Origin: Alphaproteobacteria bacterium
GTDB lineage: Bacteria; Pseudomonadota; Alphaproteobacteria; Rhizobiales; Hyphomicrobiaceae
Assembly: GCA_018819265.1 (NCBI GenBank)
Contig: JAHJQI010000047.1
Span: 39,247 to 103,246, forward strand
Length of the DNA stretch: 64,000 bases
Reading direction: 5' to 3'
Notes under the pieces: generated by a model
What the model was told of the DNA's origin: nothing
Database searches by the model: none
The model's input: only the letters and a program-made list of their open reading frames with translations
Part shown: positions 51,951 to 61,856 of the stretch, piece after piece
How the letters are laid out: every line of letters begins with the position of its first letter
Numbering within the stretch: position 1 is the first letter of the stretch
Position numbers and translations under genes: made by a program

Positions 51951-52193
51951 GGATAGCGATCCTCGGAGTCCAATTGGGCCAGAATTAACGTTCCACAGGT
52001 GCAAGTGGGCGGTGAACCCGCAACGTGCAACCTCAAGCGCGCATCGCGCTGCGTAGCGTTATCCATGCGAATGATTTGGCAGGCCGCCGGTAGAAGTCAA
52101 ATGACAACGGGTTCATGTGCGGCGAACGAACCCTTATGGCGCCGGCATGATTTGCCATGCACGACCCCACACCGCTCGATCCAAGTTCTTGAA

Positions 52194-52658
52194 TTACTTC
52201 GAGTTCATCCAACCGCCGACGTTCGTCAGCGCCGATTTCCGGCAAGGTCCAAGGGGGCCTTCCATGGTAAGGGCTCCCGACTCATCGCCTCGCATCTTGG
52301 CGAACTCATAGTCCTTGCACGCAACCTCCTGCCGGCGCTGCAATTCGGCCTCGTCGACGACCCGTGCGCGGTCTGGATCGTTGATCAGGTCGAGGGCAGT
52401 TTCCGAGTGGTTGATCACCGCGGGCTTGTCTGGATCGGGCAGTTTCGACAGATCGGGCGGCACCACGAGCCCTGTGCGCTCGGAGATTTCCGGCGCATCA
52501 CCCTTTTTGCCGATGTTGTTGAGGCCTGCGAGTTCGAACAGCTTGCCCTGGAACTCCACGTCGCCTGCCGAACAGCCCGCCAGACACAAGCCCGCCACCG
52601 CGGCAATGAGCGAACGGCGCAACTCGATAACGGGTCCAGCAATTTCCCCCGTAGGCAT
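52194..52658 (-). CDS. Small lipoprotein, possibly DUF3035-like
   Basis: Lipobox VAGLCLAGCSAG; LVVPPDLSKLPDP; between lspA and M16 genes. Confidence 0.7.
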   Translation of the reverse strand: MPTGEIAGPVIELRRSLIAAVAGLCLAGCSAGDVEFQGKLFELAGLNNIGKKGDAPEISERTGLVVPPDLSKLPDPDKPAVINHSETALDLINDPDRARVVDEAELQRRQEVACKDYEFAKMRGDESGALTMEGPLGPCRKSALTNVGGWMNSK

Positions 52659-52724
52659 CTTGGCTGTCTCCTGCGCTTGCCGATTCGACCGGCACCGTCG
52701 AGCACTTACCCCGAAAGCAAGCCG

Positions 52725-53261
52725 CTAAGTCGATTTTGTGTCATCATTGCGACTCGGCCAAAGAGAGTCATACAGAAGGCCGGCAACTCCGGCAACTATG
52801 GCAATGTCAGCGATATTAAAGACATACCAGGAAAAGCCGAAACCGTGCAGCAGGAAGAAATCGGCCACCCCCCCGAGCAGGATGCGGTCGATTCCGTTGC
52901 CGATCGCCCCTCCGATGATCAGCGCGAGACTGAGCGCCATCAGCTTTCCCGTGCCTGACCGCGCCAGCCAGATCCACAGCGCAGCGCTGACCAGGGCGGC
53001 AAATCCGGCCAGACTCAACTGCCATTCGAAAGCCGCGCTGTCGAACATCGAATAGCTGATGCCGGTATTCTTGACATAGACGATGTCGAGGAACGGCATC
53101 GCCGAGAACCGCTCTCCCTCCTTCATGCCGACGCCAAGGATCATCCACCATTTGTGCGCCTGATCGAGCACCAGCGTAATCAGGACCGTCCAAAAGCCCA
53201 GCGCCGAATATCGCCCCCAGAACCAGGACCGCCCCAGTGTGTGCTCCATGCGCTGTTTCAT
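52725..53261 (-). CDS. lspA: Signal peptidase II
   Basis: LVLDQAHKWWM...GGAIGNGIDRILLGGVADFFLLH...FNIADIAIVAGV. Confidence 0.92.
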   Translation of the reverse strand: MKQRMEHTLGRSWFWGRYSALGFWTVLITLVLDQAHKWWMILGVGMKEGERFSAMPFLDIVYVKNTGISYSMFDSAAFEWQLSLAGFAALVSAALWIWLARSGTGKLMALSLALIIGGAIGNGIDRILLGGVADFFLLHGFGFSWYVFNIADIAIVAGVAGLLYDSLWPSRNDDTKST

Positions 53262-53283
53262 CCGCTCGCGTTGCAACGTTAGA

Positions 53284-53673
53284 TTAGAACATGGTGTTGT
53301 CGTTGGCCGACGTGGACGGAATAATCTGCAGGACATCCCAATGCTCGACGACCTTCCCGGCATCATCAAAGCGGAAGATATCGATTCCCGCATAGTCGTG
53401 ATCCCCCGGCCAATGCTGGTGGCATTGCAAGATGACGTGGTCGCCATCCGCGAAGACCCGCTTGAACGTCACCGACTTTCCTGGATAGTCGCGCGCCATC
53501 TTCTCGAAATAGGCCACGAACGCTTGCTTTCCGTCACCCACATGCGGATTGTGCTGGATGTAGGTTTCGCCTGCATATAGGTCGATCGCCTCTTGCGGTC
53601 GGCATTGATTGAACATCAGATCGTAGAACGCGATCGCGTTCTGTTTGTTGGCTTCCACGCCCCTAACCATCAC
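53284..53673 (-). CDS. Nuclear transport factor 2 / SnoaL-like family protein
   Basis: [48 protein letters not shown]...[20 protein letters not shown]. Confidence 0.88.
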   Translation of the reverse strand: MMVRGVEANKQNAIAFYDLMFNQCRPQEAIDLYAGETYIQHNPHVGDGKQAFVAYFEKMARDYPGKSVTFKRVFADGDHVILQCHQHWPGDHDYAGIDIFRFDDAGKVVEHWDVLQIIPSTSANDNTMF

Positions 53674-56600
53674 GCGGCCTTCCCGTCGATCTCACGCATG
53701 GCGGCGGCATCGCGTGCGGAAAGGTCGGGATAATCGGCATCGCTGCCGACATCCTGCGTGACCCTCCACGAGCGCGCGCACTTCGTCCCCTCGGCCCGCT
53801 TTGAGACTACAGCAACCCCTGGCACCTCCGCGAGTTTGAACGCCCCTTCCGGCGCCTCTCCCGCAACGATCTTTATACCGCTGGTGATGCAGACTTCGGC
53901 CATGTCGACGTTTCCGATCGCAGCCAACAGCTCGTTATCCGCGATATAGACGGCCGGAGCGGCTTCGAGACTGGACCCTATTCGCTTGTCGGCCCGTTCG
54001 ATTTCAAGCGCGCCCGTCACCACGCGGCGCACCGCCCGCACCCTGTCCCAGCGCTCGTCGACCTCTTCGTTGCGCCACAAGCGCGGGATCAGCGGAAAAT
54101 CCTGCAGGTGGACGGAACCCTCGTCTGCAGGATACCGCGACAGCCAGGCTTCTTCCGCCGTGAACGAGAGGATCGGCGCCAGCCAAAGCGTCGTCGCCTT
54201 GAAGATCTCGTCGATCACCGTCAGCGCCGCCTTGCGCCGGACGCTCGACGGCGCATCGCAGTAGAGCGCGTCCTTGCGGATATCGAAGTAGAACGCCGAC
54301 AGGTCCGTGTTGAGGAATTGGCTCATCAGCGCGACGACCTTGCGGTAGTCGTAGGCCGCATACGCCGTGCGCACCTCCGGCCCGATCTCGGACAACCGGT
54401 GCAGCATCAGCTTTTCCAGTTCCGGCATGTCGGCGACATCGACCCGGTCGGCTTCATCGAAATGCGCCAGCGCCCCCAGCATCCAGCGCACCGTGTTGCG
54501 CATCTTCCGGTAGGTTTCCGAGAACGTCTTCATGATCTCGGGGCCGATCCTGAGATCGTCCGAATAGTCGGATGCCGCCACCCACAGCCGCAGGATATCC
54601 GCCCCCGACGTCTCGATGACTTCCTGCGGTGCCGTCACGTTCTTCAGCGATTTCGACATTTTCTGCCCCTTCTCGTCGAGGACGAAACCGTGGGTCAAAA
54701 CAACGTCGTAGGGGGCGCCTCCGCGCGTCCCGCAGGATTCCAGCAGCGAGGAGTGGAACCAGCCGCGATGCTGGTCGGAGCCTTCGAGATACATCACCCG
54801 GTCATGCCCGCCGTCCTTGGCTCTGCGGATATCGGCAAGGCCGGGAAAGTGCTCTGGATCTTCGAGAGTGAAGGCGTGCGTCGAACCTGAATCGAACCAC
54901 ACGTCGAGCACGTCGCGCACTTGTTCCCATTGGGCCGGGTCATCAACCAGCCCATCAAGGAAACGCTCTTTCGCGCCGTCTTCGAACCACACATCCGCGC
55001 CCTTTTCGGCGAATGCGTCGTGGATGCGCCGGCTCAGTTCCGCCGACCTCGCGAAGCTCGGTCCGGGAATGATCTCTTCGGTTTCAAGATTGCGGAACAC
55101 CGCGATCGGCACCCCCCAGGCGCGCTGCCGCGACACGACCCAGTCCGGCCGGTTGGCGATCATGCCGGTGATGCGTTTCTCGCCTGCCGCCGGCACCCAC
55201 TCGACCCGTTTGATTTCGTCGAGCGCTATCTCGCGCAACGAGCGATTGCCTCCAACGCTGCCACCCACACCCTCGTCATCCCCGCGCCCCTCGCCATACC
55301 CGTCCCCGCCCCGACCCTCGTCCCCGCCCCGACCCTCGTCCCCGCCCACGCCCCGACCCTCGCCATCCCCGCGCACCTCACCGTCCCCGTCCCCGCCCAC
55401 ACCCTCGTCATCCCCGCGAAGGCGGGGATCCGTCCAAGCGTCCGTTTTGACGTCATCCTTGGCCGCAGATTGAGACGTGGACAGATCCCCGGCCAAGCCG
55501 GGGATGACGGTGTCGGGGAGGCCACCGATCCCGCCATCCATGCGGATGAACCACTGCGGCGTGTTGCGGAAGATGACCGGCTTCTTCGACCGCCACGAAT
55601 GCGGATACTGGTGCTTGAGGCGTGCCCGCGCCACCATCATGCCGGCGTCGGCAAGTGCTTTGATCACCGCCTCGTTGGCATCACCCTTGTCGCCGTTTTC
55701 CTTGAGGACGCGCTTGCCCGTGAAGCCCGGCGCCTGATCGGTCATGACGCCATCGGCGTCGACCGTGAAGGGGATCGTCGTATCGATGCCGCGATCCCGC
55801 AGCGCCTTCTGGTTCGCAGTCCAGATGATGTAGTCGTCGGAACCGTGCCCCGGCGCTGTGTGCACGAAGCCCGTTCCGGTATCGTCGGTAACGTGATCGC
55901 CATCGAGCAGCGGAATGTCGAAATCGTAGCCCTTGCCGCGAAGCGGGTGGGCGCAGTCAAGCCAGCTTGGAGCGACAGGACCGAAAGACAGGAAAGATGT
56001 AACACCGGCCTTGTCTAAAACCTGTTCTGCTAGGGTTTCTGCTAGGACATATTTGTCGGCCTTTTTCGCCCACTTACCTGGCTCAGTCTCTCGAACTTCA
56101 TACACTCGATATTTGATATTCTTCGAATAACTTACAGCTCGATTTCCAGGGATCGTCCAAGGTGTCGTCGTCCAAATCAAAACCGCAGCATCAGACAAGT
56201 AGTCAATGATCTCTTCTGGGGACCAAGCTTGATCGCTCATACCCCAACTGGCTGGATCATATCCCTGCAAATTGATCGACTTAACAGGAAACTTCACCCA
56301 CACCTGATCGCTGGTGTAGTCGTGATACTCGACCTCCGCTTCGGCCAGTGCCGTCTTCTCGACGACCGACCACATCACCGGCTTCGAACCGCGATAAAGC
56401 TGCCCCGACATGGCGAATTTCATGATCTCGGCGGCAATCGTCGCCTCCGCCGGATAGGCCATCGTCAGGTATGGATTGGACCAGTCGCCGACGACGCCGA
56501 GCCGCTTGAATTCCTCCCGCTGGATATCGACCCAATGGGCCGCGAACTCGCGGCATTCCGCGCGGAACTCGTTGACCGGAATTTCGTCCTTGTTCTTGCC

Positions 56601-57035
56601 CTTGGCGCGGTACTGCTCCTCGATCTTCCATTCGATCGGCAGGCCGTGGCAGTCCCAGCCCGGCACGTAGTTGCAATCGTGGCCCAGCATCTGCTGCGAC
56701 TTGACGACGAGATCCTTGAGGATCTTGTTCAGCGCATGCCCGATGTGGATGTTGCCGTTGGCATAAGGAGGCCCATCGTGCAGCACGAACTTGTGCCGGC
56801 CCTTGCCTGCCTCCCGCAGCTTGGAGTAGAGCCCGATCTTCTCCCATCGCGCCAGCAGTTCGGGTTCGAGCTTCGGCAACCCGGCGCGCATCGGAAATTC
56901 GGTCTGTGGTAGGTAGAGCGTCTTGCCCCAGTCGCGGCCCTCGCCTTGCGATTGCGGCGCGCCGCCACGGTCTTTCTTTGCCATCTGTCTTTCAGCCAAA
57001 TCGATTTCGGAAGTGTTCGAAGCGCGTTCTACCAC
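53670..57035 (-). CDS. ileS: Isoleucine--tRNA ligase carrying an internal repeat-derived insertion
   Basis: [51 protein letters not shown]; unusual G/D/E/R-rich insert between QWFIRMD and [24 protein letters not shown]. Confidence 0.96.
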   Translation of the reverse strand: MVERASNTSEIDLAERQMAKKDRGGAPQSQGEGRDWGKTLYLPQTEFPMRAGLPKLEPELLARWEKIGLYSKLREAGKGRHKFVLHDGPPYANGNIHIGHALNKILKDLVVKSQQMLGHDCNYVPGWDCHGLPIEWKIEEQYRAKGKNKDEIPVNEFRAECREFAAHWVDIQREEFKRLGVVGDWSNPYLTMAYPAEATIAAEIMKFAMSGQLYRGSKPVMWSVVEKTALAEAEVEYHDYTSDQVWVKFPVKSINLQGYDPASWGMSDQAWSPEEIIDYLSDAAVLIWTTTPWTIPGNRAVSYSKNIKYRVYEVRETEPGKWAKKADKYVLAETLAEQVLDKAGVTSFLSFGPVAPSWLDCAHPLRGKGYDFDIPLLDGDHVTDDTGTGFVHTAPGHGSDDYIIWTANQKALRDRGIDTTIPFTVDADGVMTDQAPGFTGKRVLKENGDKGDANEAVIKALADAGMMVARARLKHQYPHSWRSKKPVIFRNTPQWFIRMDGGIGGLPDTVIPGLAGDLSTSQSAAKDDVKTDAWTDPRLRGDDEGVGGDGDGEVRGDGEGRGVGGDEGRGGDEGRGGDGYGEGRGDDEGVGGSVGGNRSLREIALDEIKRVEWVPAAGEKRITGMIANRPDWVVSRQRAWGVPIAVFRNLETEEIIPGPSFARSAELSRRIHDAFAEKGADVWFEDGAKERFLDGLVDDPAQWEQVRDVLDVWFDSGSTHAFTLEDPEHFPGLADIRRAKDGGHDRVMYLEGSDQHRGWFHSSLLESCGTRGGAPYDVVLTHGFVLDEKGQKMSKSLKNVTAPQEVIETSGADILRLWVAASDYSDDLRIGPEIMKTFSETYRKMRNTVRWMLGALAHFDEADRVDVADMPELEKLMLHRLSEIGPEVRTAYAAYDYRKVVALMSQFLNTDLSAFYFDIRKDALYCDAPSSVRRKAALTVIDEIFKATTLWLAPILSFTAEEAWLSRYPADEGSVHLQDFPLIPRLWRNEEVDERWDRVRAVRRVVTGALEIERADKRIGSSLEAAPAVYIADNELLAAIGNVDMAEVCITSGIKIVAGEAPEGAFKLAEVPGVAVVSKRAEGTKCARSWRVTQDVGSDADYPDLSARDAAAMREIDGKAA
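55252..55406. repeat. GC-rich degenerate minisatellite inside ileS
   Basis: Repeated ccccgccccgaccctcgtc-like units; near both ends the same 23-mer cccacaccctcgtcatccccgcg at 55264-55286 and 55396-55418. Confidence 0.9.
55407..55510. repeat. Dispersed-type palindromic repeat (gtcatccccgcgaaggcggggatcc ... gatccccggccaagccggggatgac) inside ileS
   Basis: Two short hairpins in a mutually inverted arrangement with gtcatcccc / ggggatgac outer ends. Confidence 0.9.
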
Positions 57036-57102
57036 GCCGGCGCCACAACGCCAGCAGCCCCGCGAAAACCACCCGCGAAGCGAACAGCCCCCGCAACGCC
57101 CC

Positions 57103-58392
57103 TTAGGTCTCTTCGCGTTCGCGCTGTTTTGTCACGTCCGCTGCCGTCGGCTCAACGTCATGCGACGACTTCTCCCGGGCAATCCCGATCGCGCCGGGAA
57201 AGAACGCCATTCTCAGCGACCCGAAGCCTTGTTCGGTGGCGTCGTGGGCATGTTTTACCGCTTGCGTCCAAATCGGCGAGAACAACAGCGACAACACCAC
57301 CACCGATATGGCGAGCTTGTAGCCGACCGGATCGAGCACGCCGTTCGCCAGGCCCACGGCCGCCAGAACGAACGAGAATTCTCCGATCTGCCCCATGATC
57401 AGACCGGCCTGATAGGCCGTCGACCAATCCAAGCCCGCAAGTCGCAGGATGAGAATATTCGCTACCGACTTCAACAGCAGCGCCCCGAGCACGAACACTG
57501 AAACCAGGCCCAGGTTCGCCATGATGAAGCCAACGTCCAGCAATAGCCCGATGGCAACGAAGAAGCACACCATCAACACGCCCTGGATCGGCTCCATGGC
57601 GCGGATCGCCTCGGCCCGAAGCGTTGTCTTGCCGATGATAAGGCCTGCCACGAACGCACCATAGGCAGGCGACATTCCCGCTACCCCGGTTATGACCGCC
57701 AGTGTGCAGCAAACCAGCAACGCAACCAGCGTCACCATTTCGACCCGCCCGAGGATCTGCTCCTGCCACGGGAAATGCAGCTTTCCCTTGGGCCCGAAGA
57801 ACGCGATGAAACCGACGAGAAACGCGATCGCCAGCGCAACCGTAACGAGGGTCGAGAGTTCGAAAGTGCCGCCATTGTCGAATGCATTGGCGATGATCAG
57901 CATAGGCACGATGGCGATGTCCTGCGCGATCATCACGGCCACCACCAGCCGCCCGAGTTCGCCCCGCAATTCCCCGATATCCTCGAGGATTTTCAGGGCG
58001 ACCGCCGTCGACGACATGGTGACGACAAACGCCAGCAGAACAATCTGCTCGGGCCGCCAGTTGAGTACCGCCCCAAACACCAGCATCGCCATCAGTGCGA
58101 CGCCAAGCTGCCCGATGACGGTCAGCACGGCCGGCCGCAGATCGGCGATGAACGCCTTGAGGCTGATCTCCATGCCGATGACGAACAGCAGGAACAACAC
58201 GCCGAACTCGGCGATCAGCGGCACGGCATCCACCTGCGGCATGAACCCGATGCCGGCGGGGCCAAGAAAGAGCCCGGCGATAATGTATCCGACCATCGGC
58301 GGCTGTTTCAGCCACGCCATGAACAGCCCCGAGAGCACGGCGGCCATCGTCACGATTGCAATCAGCAGAAGAAACGGCAGCTGCTCTTCCAT
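57103..58392 (-). CDS. CPA2-family monovalent cation:proton antiporter
   Basis: [18 protein letters not shown]...[19 protein letters not shown]...[43 protein letters not shown]. Confidence 0.92.
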   Translation of the reverse strand: MEEQLPFLLLIAIVTMAAVLSGLFMAWLKQPPMVGYIIAGLFLGPAGIGFMPQVDAVPLIAEFGVLFLLFVIGMEISLKAFIADLRPAVLTVIGQLGVALMAMLVFGAVLNWRPEQIVLLAFVVTMSSTAVALKILEDIGELRGELGRLVVAVMIAQDIAIVPMLIIANAFDNGGTFELSTLVTVALAIAFLVGFIAFFGPKGKLHFPWQEQILGRVEMVTLVALLVCCTLAVITGVAGMSPAYGAFVAGLIIGKTTLRAEAIRAMEPIQGVLMVCFFVAIGLLLDVGFIMANLGLVSVFVLGALLLKSVANILILRLAGLDWSTAYQAGLIMGQIGEFSFVLAAVGLANGVLDPVGYKLAISVVVLSLLFSPIWTQAVKHAHDATEQGFGSLRMAFFPGAIGIAREKSSHDVEPTAADVTKQREREET

Positions 58393-58492
58393 GAATTCTC
58401 CTGTGGGCGCGCCGCCATCGCCAAGCGCAACAGCCGATGCGGTCAACCTGAAGTATTCTCGTGGAATGTCCCTTTAGCCCGCGACTGCCACA

Positions 58493-59497
58493 CTAACAGT
58501 CCCGCTGCGCGTCCGCGAGTCGGCACGGCGACGCCGACTTCAGGATTTCGCGAGCCTTGTCGCAGTCCTGGGCCATCTGCGCCGTCATGGCCGTGAGGTT
58601 CTCGAAGCGCATGTCGCCCCGCACGAAGCCGACAAACTCGACGGCGATCTCCTGTCCATAAAGGTCCCCTTCGAAATCGAGGATGAATACTTCGAGCCGC
58701 GCCGGGCCATTGTCGACGCTCGGTCTCCCGCCGAAATAGGCAACCCCCGCCAACACGCTGAAAGGCTTCGCCTCGCCATCTCCCGCTTCATGGCAGGCCC
58801 CGTTGCCGAGCATGACCCGGACCGCATAGATGCCGTGTTTCAGGGACGTCCCCGCCGGCAAATCCACATTTGCCGTCGGAAAACCCAGGTCGCGGCCGAG
58901 CTTGTTGCCCTCCGAAACCTGACCGCCGACCCGCCACCAGTGGCCGAGCAGGCGCGCCGCCCCCGCCACGTCTCCCTGTGCCAGATGCAGCCGGATCGCG
59001 GTCGAGGAAAAGACCTCGCCGTCTTCGGCCTGCTGCGCCACGATGCTTGTCGTGAACCCGGCAGCTTTCCCGGCTTCGAGCATTGTTTCGGCCGTACCGC
59101 TGCGCTTGCGGCCAAAGAAGAAGTCGTAGCCGATGACGACGTGGGTGACCCCGAGGCGCGCGACCAGGATATCCTCGATGAACTGCTGCGCGCTCATGCC
59201 GGCGAGAGCCGCGTTGAAATCGAGAACCACCACGAAATCGAGCCCGAGCCCGGCCAGCAGCCGCAGTTTTTCAGGCAGCGGCGTCAACCGGAAGTGCGGT
59301 TCGTCGGGACGGAAGAACGCGCTCGGATGCGGCTCGAAAATAATCACACCGGCGGGCGCGCCGCGGCTTCGCGCCTCGCCCAGCACGTTGGCGATCAGCG
59401 CCTTGTGGCCACGATGCACGCCGTCGAAATTGCCGATGGCGACAGCGCCGCCTCGTGCCGACTCTGGAGCATCATCGCCGTCGCGCAAAATGAGCAT
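58493..59497 (-). CDS. ribF: Bifunctional riboflavin kinase/FAD synthetase
   Basis: VAIGNFDGVHRGHKALI; GYDFFFGRKRSG; GRDLGFPTANVDLPAGTSLKHGIYAV. Confidence 0.95.
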   Translation of the reverse strand: MLILRDGDDAPESARGGAVAIGNFDGVHRGHKALIANVLGEARSRGAPAGVIIFEPHPSAFFRPDEPHFRLTPLPEKLRLLAGLGLDFVVVLDFNAALAGMSAQQFIEDILVARLGVTHVVIGYDFFFGRKRSGTAETMLEAGKAAGFTTSIVAQQAEDGEVFSSTAIRLHLAQGDVAGAARLLGHWWRVGGQVSEGNKLGRDLGFPTANVDLPAGTSLKHGIYAVRVMLGNGACHEAGDGEAKPFSVLAGVAYFGGRPSVDNGPARLEVFILDFEGDLYGQEIAVEFVGFVRGDMRFENLTAMTAQMAQDCDKAREILKSASPCRLADAQRDC

Positions 59498-59617
59498 GGT
59501 GACTGGAGGAGCCTTCGGTCGCTATTCGCCGGTCGGCACTAAAGCGGTCATGCGCGTGCCTTGCAAGTCCCGCTTCCCGGACCCGTTTCCCGAGCCGTCA
59601 CGATCATGTGCCAGGTT

Positions 59618-60139
59618 TTACTCCGGCCGCGCCGGCACCATCATGATGGCTTCCCCATCCAGCACCACCTTGCCGCTGACGGTACAGATACAGTCGAACC
59701 GCGCGCGCCGCTTGGCCGGCATCAGGTCGACGACGACGACGCGCGCCAGGACTTCGTCGCCGACCCTGACAGGCGCCTTGAAGTTCAGCGATTGCGCGAC
59801 ATAGATCGCACCCGGCCCCGGCATTTTCATGCCGAACACGGTCGAAATGTAGCTTGCCGTCAGCAATCCGTGTGCGATGACGTCCTTGAAGATCGTGCCG
59901 GCTGCGTATGCCCGGTCGAGATGCACAGGGTTGTAGTCGCCCGAGACACTGGCGAACTTCTCGATATCCTCCATCGTCACCGACTTCGACACGAATGCAT
60001 CCATGCCGAGTTCGAGATCTTCGAAGTAGAACGTTTTGCCCGTCTCAACCGACAATTTGCTTCGCTCCAGGCCGCCCAGCGCGGGAGTGCGGCCGGCGGT
60101 TCGGGCGCGCACTGAGTTGGCCACACTAGTGTTCCGCAA
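59618..60139 (-). CDS. MaoC family dehydratase
   Basis: GKTFYFEDLELGMDAFVSKSVTMEDIEKFASVSGDYNPVHLDRAYA...GLLTASYISTVFGMKMPGPGAIY; start uncertain (TTG at 60139 inside a repeat, or TTG at 60055). Confidence 0.9.
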   Translation of the reverse strand: MRNTSVANSVRARTAGRTPALGGLERSKLSVETGKTFYFEDLELGMDAFVSKSVTMEDIEKFASVSGDYNPVHLDRAYAAGTIFKDVIAHGLLTASYISTVFGMKMPGPGAIYVAQSLNFKAPVRVGDEVLARVVVVDLMPAKRRARFDCICTVSGKVVLDGEAIMMVPARPE

Positions 60140-60406
60140 GGAACACTAGCAAGCCTATGATTCTAGTGTAGCTTTTACATCTAACGTTTGGTCGATACGC
60201 CAGCCGCTAGTGGGTACCAAACGTTAGATTCGCTACACTAGTGTTCCGGTTCTGACATTTGCTTCCCGTTGCAGCAGGTCCAAGAGCAAATGTCGGAACC
60301 ATAAGGAACACTAGCAAACCTATGATTCTAGTGTAGCTTTTGCATCTAACGTTTGGTCGATACGCCAGCCGCAAGTGGGTACCAAACGTTAGATTCGCTA
60401 CACTAG
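60126..60406. repeat. Composite palindromic repeat array (collapsed B - A1 - B - A2)
   Basis: A hairpins at 60163-60241 and 60328-60406 with arms CTAGTGTAGC/GCTACACTAG and ATCTAACGTTTGGT/ACCAAACGTTAGAT; B hairpin at 60238-60314 with arms CTAGTGTTCC/GGAACACTAG; collapsed B at 60126-60149. Confidence 0.95.
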
Positions 60407-60594
60407 TTATGGATGGTGCTGCGCACAACCGGGGCGTTAGTCCCAAGTTCGCAATTCCGCGCCAGCAATGACCAAACGCCTTGCATTCCGGGCCCTTCCG
60501 CGCTTATGTAGCAGCCTCCCTGAAGCCTCGATATCCGAATCATTGGCCTGCCGGCGTGGAATTCCAGCCGCCGCGGACCAGAAAAGAGAACCTA

Positions 60595-61781
60595 TGAGCG
60601 ATCGCAAGCCCCTGATGCCGAAGGCGACTGCCGTCTGGCTCGTCGACAACACCGCCCTGACATTCGACCAGATTGCCGACCTTTGCGGCCTGCATCCACT
60701 TGAAGTCAAAGGCATTGCAGACGGCGACGTCGCGCAGGGGATCAAAGGAATGGACCCGGTGTCGTCCGGCCAGTTGACCCGCGACGAAATCGAACGCGGC
60801 GAGGCCGACTCCAGCCACAAGCTGCGCATGGCCGAGCAGAAGGTCATTTTGCCGCAGACCTCGACGCGCAAGAAGCGCCCGCGCTATACGCCGGTTTCGC
60901 GCCGTCACGATCGGCCCAACGCCGTTCTCTGGCTGCTGCGCCAGCATCCCGAACTGAAAGACAGCCAGATCATCCGGCTTGTCGGCACGACCAAACCGAC
61001 CATCACCCAGATCCGCGACCGCACGCACTGGAATTCGCCGAACCTGGTTCCGCAGGATCCGGTCACGCTGGGGCTGTGCAAACAGGTCGATCTCGACGCC
61101 GAGGTGCAGAAGGCGGCCAAGCGCGTCGAAGCCAATCGCCCGCCAGGTGCCCCGATGCCCGGCGGCGGGCTCCTGCCGGCTTCCGAGACCGTCCCCGGCC
61201 TTGGACCGCAGCCTGACTTTGAACCCGTGCGCGGCCAGTCCGAGGCCGAGGAGGAAGCCGAAGTCTTTGCCAGCCTGCAGAAGCTGTCGAGCGGCCAGGA
61301 CGCGGACGCCTCCGGCGACCAGCCCGACGTCGAGTTCCCCGAATTCTCGAACGACGATGACGACCAGCCGGAAGTATCGTTTGCAGCCGGCAACGTCGCG
61401 GGCGAAACCGCCGATGAGGCAGCCCCCGGCGAATCGGCCGAAGGGGAAGAAGAAGGGGAAGTACCTGCCGAAGATTACGGCCTCTCCGCCTATGTCGATG
61501 CCGCCGACGCCGGCGTCGTCGAGGCAATCGTCAAATTCTGCGGCATCGCGTTGCGCAGCACCGACGCTTCTCTCGTTTCATGCTCGAGCAAGGACGAACT
61601 TGCCCGTGTCCGCGACAGCTTCATGAAGAAGAAGCTCGCCCTTGAGCTTGACGACGAAACGCTCGACGCGGCCATCGCCGAAGTCTGCGAGCGCATGAAG
61701 GACACCCGCCGCAAGCATCGCGTCGTGTTCTACTATCTGCTCGCCGAGAAGTTCGAGATGCTCGAAGCCCTCAAGGGCTGA
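60595..61781 (+). CDS. TrcR-like (DUF1013) cell-cycle regulator fused to a DUF2853-like C-terminal domain
   Basis: KPLMPKATAVWLVDNTALTFDQIADLCGLHPLEVKGIADGDVAQGIKGMDPVSSGQLTRDEI (DUF1013); C-term AEDYGLSAYVDAADAGVVEAIVKFCGIALRSTDASLVSCSSKDELARVRDSFMKKKLAL...VVFYYLLAEKFEML (DUF2853-like). Confidence 0.85.
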
Positions 61782-61808
61782 TCGAGACAATCCGCGCGAC
61801 ATGAATAG

Positions 61809-61843
61809 GGCCGGGTGGGGCTGCTCCACCCGGCCTTTCTTTT
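61809..61843. terminator. Rho-independent terminator between convergent genes
   Basis: ggccgggtgg ggctgct ccacccggcc tttctttt. Confidence 0.88.
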
Positions 61844-61856
61844 GTGAGGGCGCACG

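Noticed and set aside
55252-55510. CRISPR-like array in ileS
   Set aside because: Units are degenerate and adjacent with no regular unique spacers; lies inside an open coding frame
60126-60406. CRISPR or IS element
   Set aside because: Only two A repeats separated by another hairpin; no transposase ORF; no regular repeat-spacer pattern
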